In this document: one piece after another, positions 9,572 through 23,699 of the stretch
Layout of the letters: each line of letters begins with the position of its first letter
Numbering within the stretch: position 1 is the stretch's first letter
NCBI RefSeq assembly: GCF_040958095.1
Contig: NC_091216.1
Span: 6,348,069-6,412,068 of the forward strand
From: Procambarus clarkii
Taxonomy: Eukaryota > Arthropoda > Malacostraca > Decapoda > Cambaridae
Reading direction: 5' to 3'
Length of the DNA stretch: 64,000 nucleotides
Position numbers and translations under genes: made by a program
Notes under the pieces: model-generated
Seen by the model: the letters and a program-made list of their open reading frames with translations, nothing else
Told to the model about the DNA's origin: nothing
Database searches by the model: none

Positions 9572-10084
9572 ACCCCCCTCAACACTTACGGCTTCCTCTA
9601 GGGGGAACTAATGGACGTCAATGATATCCTCTCAGGTATGGGGGCTCCCCTCTCCCTACACAACATAACCTACATACTCCTCATCCTCCTCCTCCGGCCT
9701 ACATGACTGCTTACCATCCACATAGCTTTGTTTTCCCCTCACTCTATGACTGCATACCAACCACTTAGCTTCCAGCCCCTACCCAACATGACACTCTCTC
9801 AAGTGACGCCTGGCCGGTCGCCAGGCGTCATAACATCCGGGGAAACCTTTGAGATGATGTACACATGCCCACATACTTATCCTCCCCTCCCCTCTTACCT
9901 ACATGACCCACAACATCCCTGACATTTTACCCCTGGGACCCAAAACGTCCCCCTGGACGCAACCCGTCCCATTCTACGGACTCCCACACCACTTTTGACT
10001 ATGACCGAGTTCAATCCCTGAGGTTCTCCTCGGGTTTGGGACGGTTCTAGGCGTATATTTCACTACTAACAGGGACATCGGCAA
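9572..10084. other. Flank with no recognised gene; contains a perfect hairpin
   Basis: Pyrimidine-rich, CT/CCTCC-rich DNA with short open frames lacking convincing starts. TGACGCCTGGC (9804-9814) and its exact reverse complement GCCAGGCGTCA (9820-9830) form an 11-bp stem with a 5-nt loop. No Polinton terminal inverted repeat is recognisable. Confidence 0.5.
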
Positions 10085-11486
10085 TGATCTTAGTGCACAG
10101 TCATCGTCTGGAAGACTCCAGGGAATATTGAAATGAACTTACTGTGCACATTAATTCTACGGAGTGCTCCAGGGAACATGGTAATGATCTTAGCGTACAC
10201 AGTCATTGCCTGGAAAGCTCGAGAGACCATAGCAATAATCGTAGCGGGCACAGTAATCGCCAGGAAGCCTCCAGGAACCATTATATTGATCTTAGCATGC
10301 ACAATCATCACCTACATATTTCCAAGGACCATGGCAATGTTTTCCCATGCACAGTCTTCACCTGTAACGCTCCAGGGGCCATAAAAATAATCTTATTGTG
10401 TAGAGCCTGGATAACTCTTGGGGTCATGACAATGATGTAGGCAAGCACAGTCATCACCTGCAACGTACCACGGATTATTGTAATGAACGTAGCGTTCACA
10501 GACATCGCCGGGAAAGCTTCTGGGACCTTTACTATGATGTTAGCGTGCACAATGGAAGGCACCAGGGACCACAACAATGATCTTTGAATGCACAGTCATC
10601 GCCTGGAAGGAACCAGGAAAAATAGCACTGATCTTAGCAAGCACACATATCGCCTGGAAGACTCCTGAGACGTTGGTAATGATCATAGCATGCACAGTCA
10701 TTTCCTGGGAGGCACCAGGAACCATGGGAATGATCTTAGCATGCTTATCATTGCCTCGAAGGCACGTTTGACCATGACAATGATATCATCGTGTACAGTC
10801 ATCTCTTGGAAGGCACGAGGGACCATGGTAATGTTCACAGCGTACATAGTCATCGCTTGCAAGGTACCCTTGACCATGGCAATGATTTCAGCGTGCGCAT
10901 TCATCGTCTGGACGGGTCCAGGGACCATAGCAATGAAATCAGCATGCACAGTCATCGCCTGGAAAGCACCTGCGACCATTGAAATTATCTCAACGAGTAC
11001 AGTTATCGTCTGGATTGCACAAGGGATATTATTGTGCTAAGTCATCGCCTGGAAGGAACCAGGGAACAATTGCAATTATCTCACTGTGCACAGTCATCAC
11101 GAAGAAGGCTCAAAGGACCATTGTAATGATCTTAGCCAGCACAGTCATCGCCTGGAAAGCACCAAGGACTATGGCAATTATCTCAGAATGAACAGGCATC
11201 GCCTGGAAGGCCCCCAGGGACCATGCTAATGATCTTAGCATGAAAAAGTCATCGCCCGAAAAGCACCTGGGACGATGAAAATGATGTTAGCGTACACATC
11301 ATCGTGCACGAGTGCACAATGCTCAAGCACCCGGGACAATGGTAATAGTATCATTCATCACAGTCATCGCGTGGAAGGCACCAGGGACCATGTTAATGAT
11401 CTCAGCATGCACAGTCATCGCCCTGGGAGGCACCAGGGACCATGTCAATGATCTCAGCATGCACAGTCATTGCCTGGAAAGCACCA
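10085..11486. repeat. 51-bp satellite, left block
   Basis: About 27 diverged copies of a 51-bp unit, with landmarks CAGTCATCGCCTGG, GGCACCAGGGACCATGG and AATGATCTTAGC. Because 51 is a multiple of three, long open frames with a 17-residue period appear in several frames; they are not genes. The array continues in the same orientation at 16084, so the DNA between was inserted into it. Confidence 0.9.
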
Positions 11487-11499
11487 CCCAGCAAACACA

Positions 11500-12000
11500 A
11501 ATCATCTAGAAAACGTTTGTCTATCTCTTCCCATAGGCGTGGGAATGATTTGCATTGAGAATGGTGCAGGAGAGCCTTTGAGAAACTTTTAATCAAAAAA
11601 TCCAAACACAAAGGTTTTATAATAAATTGTTTTTCTACATCTTTTTTGTTCCTAATGTATTACAAATAGTTTTTGCATGTTTAAATATACAATTTATGGT
11701 GTTTTTTTGTAAAATTCATTAATAAATTGTGAATGATATATATTGGCTGAGTGAAACGTTCAAAATCCATTTTGTTATAATATGATCAGAAAAAAGTAGT
11801 TTTCCAAATTTTCTAAAAATCGCTCTTTTTAACACAATTTGACTCCTTATGCATTCCACCAAACACTAATATCATGTTTAAATATATAATTTATGTGTTA
11901 TTCCCTAAGATAATTTATATAAATTATAAAAGTTGCTGGAAAGTGGTGTGAAAGAATCTGAAAACGTTTTGTTGTCTTATATTGGCGTGTTCTTATTAAC
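11500..12000. other. AT-rich left subterminal part of the insertion
   Basis: Unique-looking AT-rich sequence with no open frame of note and no recognised motif beyond the subterminal AAACGTTTGT shared with the right end. Confidence 0.5.
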
Positions 12001-13215
12001 TAGAGTGAGTAAGAGTGAGCGAGAGTGGGTAAGAGTGAGTAAGAGTGACTGAAGGTGAGTGAGAGTGCCAGAGAGTGCATAAGTGTGAGTAAGAGTGAGT
12101 ATAAGTAAGAGTGACTGAGAGTGAGTAAGAGTGACAGAGTGAGTAAGAGTGAGAGTAAGGGTGACAGAATGAGTAAGAGTGAGAGTAAAAGTGATTGAGA
12201 GTAAGGGTGAGTATGAGAGTAGGAGTGATTGAGAGTTAGAGTGAGAGTAAGAGTGATTGAGAGTTAGTGAGAGTAAGAGTGATTGAGAGTAAGAGTGATT
12301 GAGAGTAAGAGTGATTGAGAGTAAGAGTGATTGGGAGTAAGAGTGATTGAGAGTAAGAGTGATTGGGAGTAAGAGTGATTGGGAGTAGGAGTAAGAGTGA
12401 GAGTAGGAGTAAGAATGAGAATAAGAGTGATTGAGAGTAAGAGTGTATAAGAGTAAGAATGAGAGTAAGAGTGATTGAGAGTAAGAGTGATTGAGAGTAA
12501 GAGTGATTGAGAGTAAGAGTGATTGGGAGTAAGAGTGATTGGGAGTAAGAGTAAGAGTGAGAGTAAGAGTAAGAATGAGAATAAGAGTGATTGAGAGTAA
12601 GAGTGATTGGGAGTAAGAGTAAGAGTAAGAATGAGAGTAGGAGTGATTGAGAGTAGGAGTGATTGGGAGTAGGAGTGATTGAGAGTAGGAGTGATTGGGA
12701 GTAGGAGTGATTGGGAGTAAGAGTGATTGAGAGTAAGAGTAATTGAGAGTAAGAGTATGAGAGTAAGAGTGAGAGAGTGAGTATGAATGGGTAAGGGTGA
12801 CTGAGAGCGAGTAAGAGTGACAGAGTAAGAATGACAGAGTAAGAGTGATAGAGAGTAAGAGTGACAGAGAGTAAGAGTGACAGAGAGTAAGAGTGACAGA
12901 GAGTAAGAGTGACAGAGAGTAAGAGTGACAGAGTAAGAGTGACAGAGAGTAAGAGTGACAGAGTAAGAGTGACAGAGAGTAAGAGTGACAGAGAGTAAGA
13001 GTGACAGAGAGTAAGAGTGACAGAGTAAGAGTGAGTATGAGAGTGAGTAAAGATGACTGAGAGTAAGAGTGAGTAATAGTGCGTAAGAGTGATTGAGAGT
13101 AAGAGTGAGTAATAGTGTGTAAGAGTGATTGAGAGTAAGAGTGAGTAATAGTGCGTAAGAGTGATTGAGAGTGAGAGTGATTATGAGAGGGTTAAGAGTG
13201 TGAGGTGTGAGAGGG
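12001..13215. repeat. GAGTAAGAGTGATT-type minisatellite
   Basis: Tandem variants of a ~16-bp unit (GAGAGTAAGAGTGATT, GAGAGTAAGAGTGACA and shorter forms). The + strand is purine/T-rich with almost no C. An apparent 327-residue Leu/Ser/Thr/Tyr/His-rich frame on the minus strand (12264-13247) is a by-product of the repeat and is rejected as a gene. Confidence 0.9.
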
Positions 13216-13540
13216 TAGCAGGCCAGCAAAGCAGGATGTGTGGTCACAGATAGGCCTAGGCCTAGGCCTCGTGATCTCTAATGTTGGTTTTTATATATAT
13301 GTTGGATTTTTTGTCCTGTTTCAAATTATAATTATTTAGCAGGAATGTAATAAGATATTGCACAGTATTAATGTGACAATAATATATGCATTATTTCCTT
13401 GATAATCAAACTTGTTGTTCAAAGATAATATACAATCTTTGAAGGAAACATTTTGAGAGGGCGAGCTGGCAACACTAGGCTGGTGGTGAGAGAGACGCAT
13501 GGTTAGTTGTGCTCAGACCTTCAGTGGTGAAGGGTGTGTC
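13216..13540. other. Spacer between the two internal minisatellites
   Basis: Contains AGGCCT-rich CCTAGGCCTAGGCCT near 13254 and AT-rich DNA. No gene recognised. Confidence 0.5.
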
Positions 13541-15635
13541 CCAGCTGGCCGCCACCAGCCGCCACCCGCTGCCACCCGCCGCCACCCGCCACCCACCACC
13601 AGCCGCCACCCGCCACCACCCACCACCAGCCGCCACCTGCCACCCACCACCAGCCGCCACCCGCCACCACCCACCACCAGCCGCCACCTGCCACCACCCA
13701 CCACCAGCCACCACCTGCCACCACCCACCACCAGCCGCCACCCGCCACCACCCACCACCAGCCGCCACCCGCCACCACCCACCACCAGCCGACACCACCA
13801 CCACCCACCACCACCACCACCACCCACCACCACCACCACCACCAGCTGCCATTAGCTGCCACTGCCACCAGCCGTCACCACCAGCCGCCACCAGCTGCCA
13901 CCGCCCGCCACCAGCCGCCACCACCAGCCGCCACCACCGCCACCACCACCTGCTACCAGCCGCCACCACCGCCCGCTATCAGCCGTCACCGCCCGTTGCC
14001 ACAGTCGCCACTGCAAGCCGCCACCGCCAGCCGCCACCAGCCCCCACCACCGCCGATCGCCACCACCCACCACAGCCGCCACCACCCACCACAGCCGCCA
14101 CCGCCCGCTATCAGCCGTCACCGCCCGTTGCCACAGTCGCCACCGCAAGCCGCCACCGCCAGCCGCCACCAGCCCCCACCACCGCCGATCGCCACCACCC
14201 ACCACAGCCGCCACCACCCACCACCGCCAGCCGCCACCACCCACCACCACCGCCGCCACCACCCACCACAGCCGCCACCACTCATCACAGCCGCCGCCGC
14301 CCGCCACTGCCCACCACCACCGCCAGACACAGCCGCCAGTGTCCGCCACCGCCGCCACTGTCCACCACCGCCGCCACTGTCCGCCACCGCCGCCACTGTC
14401 CGCCACCGCCGCCACTGTCCGCCACTGTCCGCCACCGCCACCACTGTCCGCCACCGCCACCACTGTCCGCCACCGCCACCACTGTCCGCCACCGCCACCA
14501 CTGTCCGCCCGCCGCCACCACTGTCCGCCTGCCGCCACCACTGTCCGCCCGCCGTCACCACTGTCCGCCCGCCGCCACCACTGTCCGCCCGCCACCACCA
14601 CTGTCCGCCCGCCGCCACCACTGTCCGCCCGCCGCCACCACTGTCCGCCCGCCGCCACCACTGTCCGCCCGCCGCCATTATCCGCCACCGCCGCCACTGT
14701 CCGCCCGCCGCCACTGTCCGCCCGCCGCCACTATCCGCCCGCAGCCACTGTCCGCCCGCCGCCACTATCCGCCACCGCCGCCACTGCCCGCCCGCCGCCA
14801 CTGTCCGCCCGCCGCCACTGTCCGCCCGCCGCCACTATCTGCCACCGCCGCCACTGTCCGCCCGCAGCCACTGTCCGCCCGCCGCCACTATCCGCCACCG
14901 CCGCCACTGTCCGCCCGCCGCCACTGTCCGCCCGCCGCCACTGTCCGCCCGCCGCCGCCACTGTCCGCCAGCCGCCACCACTGTCCGCCCGCCGCCGCCA
15001 CTGTCCGCCTGCCGCCACTGTCCGCCCGCCGCCACTGTCCGCCCGCCGCCACCACTGTCCGCCCGCCGCTGCCACTGTCCGCCTGCCGCCACTGTCCGCC
15101 CGCCGCCACTATCCACCACTGCCGCCACTGTCCGCCCGCCGCCACTATCCGCCACCGCCGCCACTGTCCGCCCGCCGCCACTGTCCGCCCGCCGCCACTA
15201 TCCGCCACCGCCGCCACTGTCCGCCCGCCGCCACTATCCGCCACCGCCGCCACTGTCCGCCCGCCACCACTGTCCGCCCGCCGCCACTGTCCGCCCGCCG
15301 CCGCCCTGTCCGCCCGCCGCCACTGTCCGCCCGCTGCCATTATCCGCCACCGCCGCCACTGTCCGCCCGCCGCCACTGTCCGCCCGCCGCCACTATCCGC
15401 CACCACCGCCACTGTCCGCCCGCAGCCACTGTCCGCCCGCCGCCACTATCCGCCACCGCCGCCACTGTCCGCCCGCCGCCACTGTCCGCCCGCCGCCACT
15501 GTCTGCCCGCTGCCGCCACTGTCCGCCCGCCGCCGCCACTGTCCGCCCGCCGCCACTGTCCGCCCGCCGCCACTATCCGCCACCGCCGCCACTGTCCGCC
15601 ACAGCCGCCACTCTCCGCCGTACAGCCTCCCCTCT
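13541..15635. repeat. GC-rich CCACCGCCGCC/ACTGTCCGCCCGCCGCC minisatellite
   Basis: The first part (to about 14340) has CCACC-based units of about 20 bp. The second part has units of about 17 and 34 bp built from ACTGTCCGCCCGCCGCC and ACTATCCGCCACCGCC. Cytosine is extremely enriched on the + strand and guanine on the minus strand. Frames up to 711 residues (Pro/His/Arg/Ala or Gly/Trp/Val-rich) are repeat artefacts. Confidence 0.92.
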
Positions 15636-16083
15636 CTCCGTTAGTAAATAATTTTAATTGTTAGTAAATAATAAAAGAAATATAAATTATTAGATTTTTT
15701 TACCCTTAAATTGGTTTTAATATTTAAATTGAAAATAATAATATAATATAAAATATAATAAAAATAATATAATATAAAATATAATTTAATTTCAAGAAAT
15801 TTAACTTTAAACACAAAGATGTGAAAAGGGTTCAGATTATAGGCTCAAACCTTTCATAAGAGATTCATATTGGTATATGAATGGATTATGAATGATTCAT
15901 GTTAGGATTGTAAAGTTGCCACAACATCTCAAATTAGTGTTAGATACGTAGGTTTTGGTTATAAGTTTTGGAAACCTCTTTAAGTCCACACACAATATCG
16001 TATCTGATACGATAAAACAAACGTTTCCAATCCTTTCAAATACTTTCCAGATATGTTGTGGAAACCTAAAATTGTTTGCTGGG
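15636..16083. other. AT-rich right subterminal part of the insertion
   Basis: AT-rich sequence with short ATATAAAATATAAT repeats (about 15730-15790), then a unique-looking stretch ending in the inverted terminus. It includes GTATCTGATACGATA near 15998, a short dyad. No gene. Confidence 0.5.
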
Positions 16084-17715
16084 CAGGGACCTTGGTAATT
16101 ATCTCAGCTTGCACAGTCATCGCCTAGAGGGCACCCAGCAACATTTCAATGATCTCAGCGGGCACAGTCATCGCCAGGGAGGCACCATGAACCATTGCAA
16201 TATTCTTAGCGAGTAAAGTCATCGCATGGAATGCTCCAGGGACCATTGCAATGATCTCAGCATGAACAGTCATCACTTGGACGGTACCAAGGACAATGAC
16301 AATTATCTCAGCGTGAACAGTCATCGCCTAGGAGGCATCAGGGACCGTGGCAATGATCTTAGCGTGTAAAGGTCATCGCCCGGAAAGCAGCTGGGTCGAT
16401 GGCAATGATGTTAGCGTGGACAGTCATCGTCTGGAAGTCACCAAGGACTATGGCAATGATCTCAGCGTGTACAGTCATCACCTGGGAGGTACCAGAGACC
16501 ATGGCAATTATCTAAGCATGCCCAGTCATTGCCTGGAAATCACCAGGGATCTTCACAATGATCGTAGCGTGCACAATCATCGCCTGGAAGGCTCCAGAGA
16601 TATAGAAATGACCTTAAGGTGCACATTCATCCTCTGGAAGGCTCCAGACACCATGAAAATATTCTCAGAGTGCACATAATCATCACCTGGAAAGCTCCAG
16701 GGACTACGAAATGAACTTAACATGCACAGTCATCGCCTGGAAGGCTCCAGGGACCATGGCAATAATCACAGCGAGCACAGTCATCGCCTGGGTGCACCCG
16801 AGACCATTGCAATGATCTCATCGAGAACGTTTATTGCCTGGAAGACTCCAGGGACCATAGCAATGATCTCAGCATGCAAAGTCATCACCTGGAAGGCTCC
16901 ATAGATCATGGTAATGATCTCATCATGCACAGTCATTGCCTGGAAAGCACGAAGGAACTTCGCAATGATCTCAGCTTGCACAATCATCGCTTAGAAGGCA
17001 CCCGGCAACATGGCAATGATCTCAGCGTGCACACTCATCGAAAAAAAACAGGGAGAATGGTAATGATCTCACCGTGCAGTTATTGCTAGATACGCTCCAG
17101 GGACCATTGCAATGATTTTATCGAGCACTGTCACCCCTCTGGAAGGCACTAGGGACCATTTCAATGATCTCAAATTGCGCATTAATTGCATGGAATGCAC
17201 CAAGGACCATGAAAGTGATCTCAGCGTGCAACATTTATCGTTTGGAAGGCCACAGGGACTATGGTAATATTCTTGGAGTACACAGTCATCGTCTGGAAGC
17301 ATCCAGGGACCGTGGTTTTGATCTTAACGTGCACAATCATCGCCTGAAAGGTAACAGGGAACATGGCAATGAACTGTGCGTGGACAGTTATCGCCTGGAA
17401 GGCTCCAGGAACCATGGCAATGATCTCATCATGCCCAGTCATCACCTGGATAGGTCCCGGGACCATTAAAATGTTGTTAGCGTGCACACTTATCATCTGC
17501 AAGGCACAATGGATCATCCTAATGATTTTAGTTTGCACAGTCATTGACTGGAAGGCGCCACGGACCATTACAGTGATTTTAGCGTGCGCAGTCATCGCCT
17601 GAAAGTCTCCAGAAACCATGGTAATGATGTTAGCGTGCACAGCCATCGACTGCAAGGCACCAAGGACCATTGCAATGATCATACCTGGATGCCACCAAGG
17701 ACCATGACAAATATC
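16084..17715. repeat. 51-bp satellite, right block
   Basis: About 32 copies of the same 51-bp unit, in the same orientation as 10085-11486. The array ends where a minus-strand LINE 3' end begins (about 17716). Confidence 0.9.
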
Positions 17716-18417
17716 TTGACACCAGTCCAGCAACCTCCTGGTTGCTGGACTGATCAACCAGGCTGTTAGACGCGGCTGCTCGCAGCCTGACGTATGAGTC
17801 ACAGCCTGGTTGATCAGGTATCCTTTGGAGGTGCTTATCCAGTTCTCTCTTGAACACTGTGAGGGGTCGGCCAGTTATGCCCCTTATGTGTAGTGGAAGC
17901 GTGTTGAACAGTCTCGGGCCTCTGATGTTGATAGAGTTCTCTCTCAGAGTACCTGTTGCACCTCTGCTCTTCAACGGGGGTATTCTGCACATCCTGCCAT
18001 GTCTTCTGGTCTCATGTGATGTTATTTCTGTGTGCAGGTTTGGGACCAACCCCTCAATTATTTTCCACGTGTAAATTATTATGTATCTCTCCCGCCTGCG
18101 CTCAAGGGAGTACAGATTTAGGCTCTTTAGTCGGTCCCAGTAATTTAGATGTTTTACTGAGTGGATTCTAGCAGTAAAGGATCTCTGCACGCTCTCTAGA
18201 TCAGCAATTTCTCCAGCTTTGAAAGGGGCTGTCATTGTGCAGCAGTACTCTACTCTAGAGAGCACAAGCGTTTTGAAAAGTATCATCATCGGTATAGCAT
18301 CTCTAGTGTGAAAAGTTCTTGTTATCCAACCTGTCATTTTTCTTGCAGTTGTGACGGCTACTTTATTGTGTTCTTTAAAGGTAAGGTCTTCCGACATGAT
18401 TATACCCAGATCCTTTA

Positions 18418-18420
<3 letters not shown>
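17716..18420 (-). pseudogene. C-terminal fragment of a non-LTR retrotransposon reverse transcriptase
   Basis: The minus strand encodes, from 18420 down, the region after the RT catalytic motifs of a Jockey/CR1-type LINE: LGIIMSEDLTFKEH, then LFKTLVLSRVEYC, LNYWDRLKSLNLYSLERRRE, WKIIEGLVPN, GPRLFNTLPLHIR and FKRELDKHL. The frame is open for about 230 residues and reads into the satellite. The catalytic domain is missing: the copy is cut off on its 5' side exactly where (AT)n begins (18421). It is a 5'-truncated insertion or a remnant broken by AT expansion. The segment CAGCCTGGTTGATCAG near its 3' end resembles sequences very common in decapod genomes (from memory). Confidence 0.85.
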
Positions 18421-18469
<49 letters not shown>

Positions 18470-18488
18470 TATATGTATATATATATAT
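18421..18488. repeat. (AT)n microsatellite with GTAT interruptions
   Basis: AT array between the LINE fragment and MITE-like copy 3. Confidence 0.95.
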
Positions 18489-21866
<3,378 letters not shown>

Positions 21867-23450
21867 TGCTGGTGTTTACTTTTTGATGTGTAGTGCCTCG
21901 CAGATGTCGAGCCGCCTGCTATCGCTGTATCTATCGATGATTTCTGTGTTCTTTGTTAATACTTCTCTGGTGATTGTCTGGTTGTGGGAAGAGATTATAT
22001 GTTCCTTTATGGAGCCCTGTTGCTTATGCATTGTTAATCGCCTGGAAAGAGATGTTGTTGTCTTGCCTATATTCTGAGTTCTTTGGGGCTTACAGTCCCC
22101 AAGTGGGCATTTGAAGGCATAGACGTCGTTGGTCTCCTTTAAGGCGATCTTCTTTGTGTCTGGAGAGTTTTTCATTAGTAGGTTGGCCGTTTTTTTGGTT
22201 TTATAGTAAATCTTCAATTGTATCTTCTGATTTTTGTCTGTAGGGATAACGTTCCTATTAACTATATCCTTCAGGACCCTTTCCTCGTTTTATGAGGTGT
22301 CGAAAAAAAGTTCCTGTAAAATAGTCTATTAGGGAGTACAGGTGTTGTGTTAGTTGACTCTTCAGAGGTTACATGGCGTTTCACCTTTCCTTTTATGATG
22401 TCTTCAACGAAACCATTGGAGAAGCCGTTGTTAACTAGGACCTGACTTACCCTACAGAGTTCTTCATCGACTTGCTTCCATCCTGAACTGTGGCTGAGTG
22501 CACGGTCGACGTAAGCATTGACAACACTCTTATTGTACCTGTCTGTGCAGTCACTCTTGGCATTGAGGCACATTCCTATGTTTGTTCCTTTAGTGTAGAC
22601 TGCAGTGTGGAAACCTCCGCTCCTTTCCATGACTGTTACATCTAAAAGGGCAGCTTCCCATCTTTCTCCATCTCGTAAGTGAAACTCAACATAGAATTCC
22701 GCTCGAATGCCTCTTTCAGCTCCTGCAGACGTCTGACATCAGGTACCTGTGTAAGAATGTCGTTAACATACCTGCAGTATATGGCAGGTTTCAAGTTCAT
22801 GTCAACTAAGACCTTCTGTTCGATGGTACCCATGTAGAAGTTCGCAAACAGGACACCTAGGGGAGAACCCATGGCGACCCCATCTACTTGCTTATACGTG
22901 TGCCCATCAGGGCTCAAGAAGGGTGCCCTCTTTAGTACAAGCTTGGAGTAGTTTCCATAGAATGTTTTCTGGTAGGTCAAGAGGAGTACAAGCCGGATAA
23001 TGATACACTCTGTCCGCTATCATCCCGATTGTTTCATCCATAGGTACGTTGGTAAACAGTGATTCTACGTCCAACGAGGCTCTTATCCCTGTGGCCCGTG
23101 TTCCCCGCAGTAAGTCAACAAATTCCTTTGGAGACTTCAGGCTAAAAGCACAAGGTACATAAGGAGTCAAGCCGTTGAGTCTCTTCGCCAGTCTGTACGT
23201 GGGTGTGGGTATCTGACTGATGATTGGCCGAAGTGGGTTTCCAGGCTTGTGTGTTTCGACATTTCCATATGAATACCCAGGTTTGTATTCCTCAATATTC
23301 TTTAGCAGGTGGAGTCCGGATTTCTTGGCGTTCACAGTTTCGATCAATTTGTTTACCTTTGTTTTCATTTCGGTTGTAGTGTCCTTCGTTACCCTTTGGA
23401 ATTTAGTTTGGTCAAAGAGTATGAGGTTCATTTTCGCCAGATATTGTTTT
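21867..23450 (-). pseudogene. Penelope-like element: reverse transcriptase plus GIY-YIG endonuclease, broken
   Basis: Read on the minus strand from 23450. The RT palm shows DVESLFTNVPMDETI (catalytic Asp present), then YKQVDGVAMGSPLGVLFANFY, then the third motif as YVNDIL (codon AAC at 22762-22764) where Penelope RTs have YVDD. A linker domain follows (GFHTAVYTKGTNIGM, STPHKTRKG), then a C-terminal GIY-YIG-like domain with DVYAFKCPLGDC and QNIGKTTTSLSRRL, ending at a stop near 21876. Frames change near 22960, 22640 and 22270-22217. The 5' end is cut at a poly(T)/poly(A) run (23449-23458), so the RT N-terminus is absent. Domain order RT then GIY-YIG defines an EN+ Penelope-like element. It is inactive. 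Confidence 0.9.
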
Positions 23451-23458
23451 TTTTTTTA

Positions 23459-23699
23459 AGAATTATGAATATTGGCGGCTTGTCACCTCTCCTGACGACT
23501 ATCTCCTTGTTCTCACGAAGGCTCCCTGGTCGACCACTGACACTACCAGACTACCCTGTCCTCCTCCCTGGTCGACTACCTCTCAGCACTACCAGCTAGG
23601 TGAGGGGCCACTCGTAATACCAGCATCATAAAGAAGTCACCGCGGCTCTAGACTTGGGTCGGCCTGACTTATGAGGGATTAAACTGGCGCAGGTTGTGA
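23459..23699. other. Spacer between Penelope-like element and 31-bp satellite
   Basis: Contains a short tandem echo of CCCTGGTCGAC (about 23525 and 23568). No gene recognised. Confidence 0.5.

Larger units (their letters stand above)
11487..16083. mobile_element. Non-autonomous DNA transposon-like insertion with CCCAGCAAAC termini
   Basis: The left end CCCAGCAAACACAAAT and right end ATTGTTTGCTGGG are inverted copies (CCCAGCAAACA, with AAACGTTTGT also shared slightly inward). The flanking satellite reads GCACCA before and CAGGGACC after; the uninterrupted satellite reads GCACCAGGGACC, so a CA dinucleotide is duplicated. It is therefore a clean insertion of 4597 bp with a 2-bp target duplication. 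The interior has no transposase, only AT-rich DNA and two long minisatellites (12001-13215 and about 13540-15635). Superfamily not assigned. Confidence 0.75.

Noticed and set aside
9728-9922. 64-residue frame downstream of the virus-like genes
   Set aside because: It begins at TTG, has no recognised domain and lies in CT-rich DNA; support is insufficient.
12264-13247. 327-residue Leu/Ser/Thr/His-rich frame on the minus strand
   Set aside because: A by-product of the GAGTAAGAGTGATT minisatellite.
13509-15651. Open frames up to 711 residues rich in Pro/His/Arg/Ala
   Set aside because: They are read through a C-rich minisatellite with similar open frames in several frames and both strands; no start context or domain.
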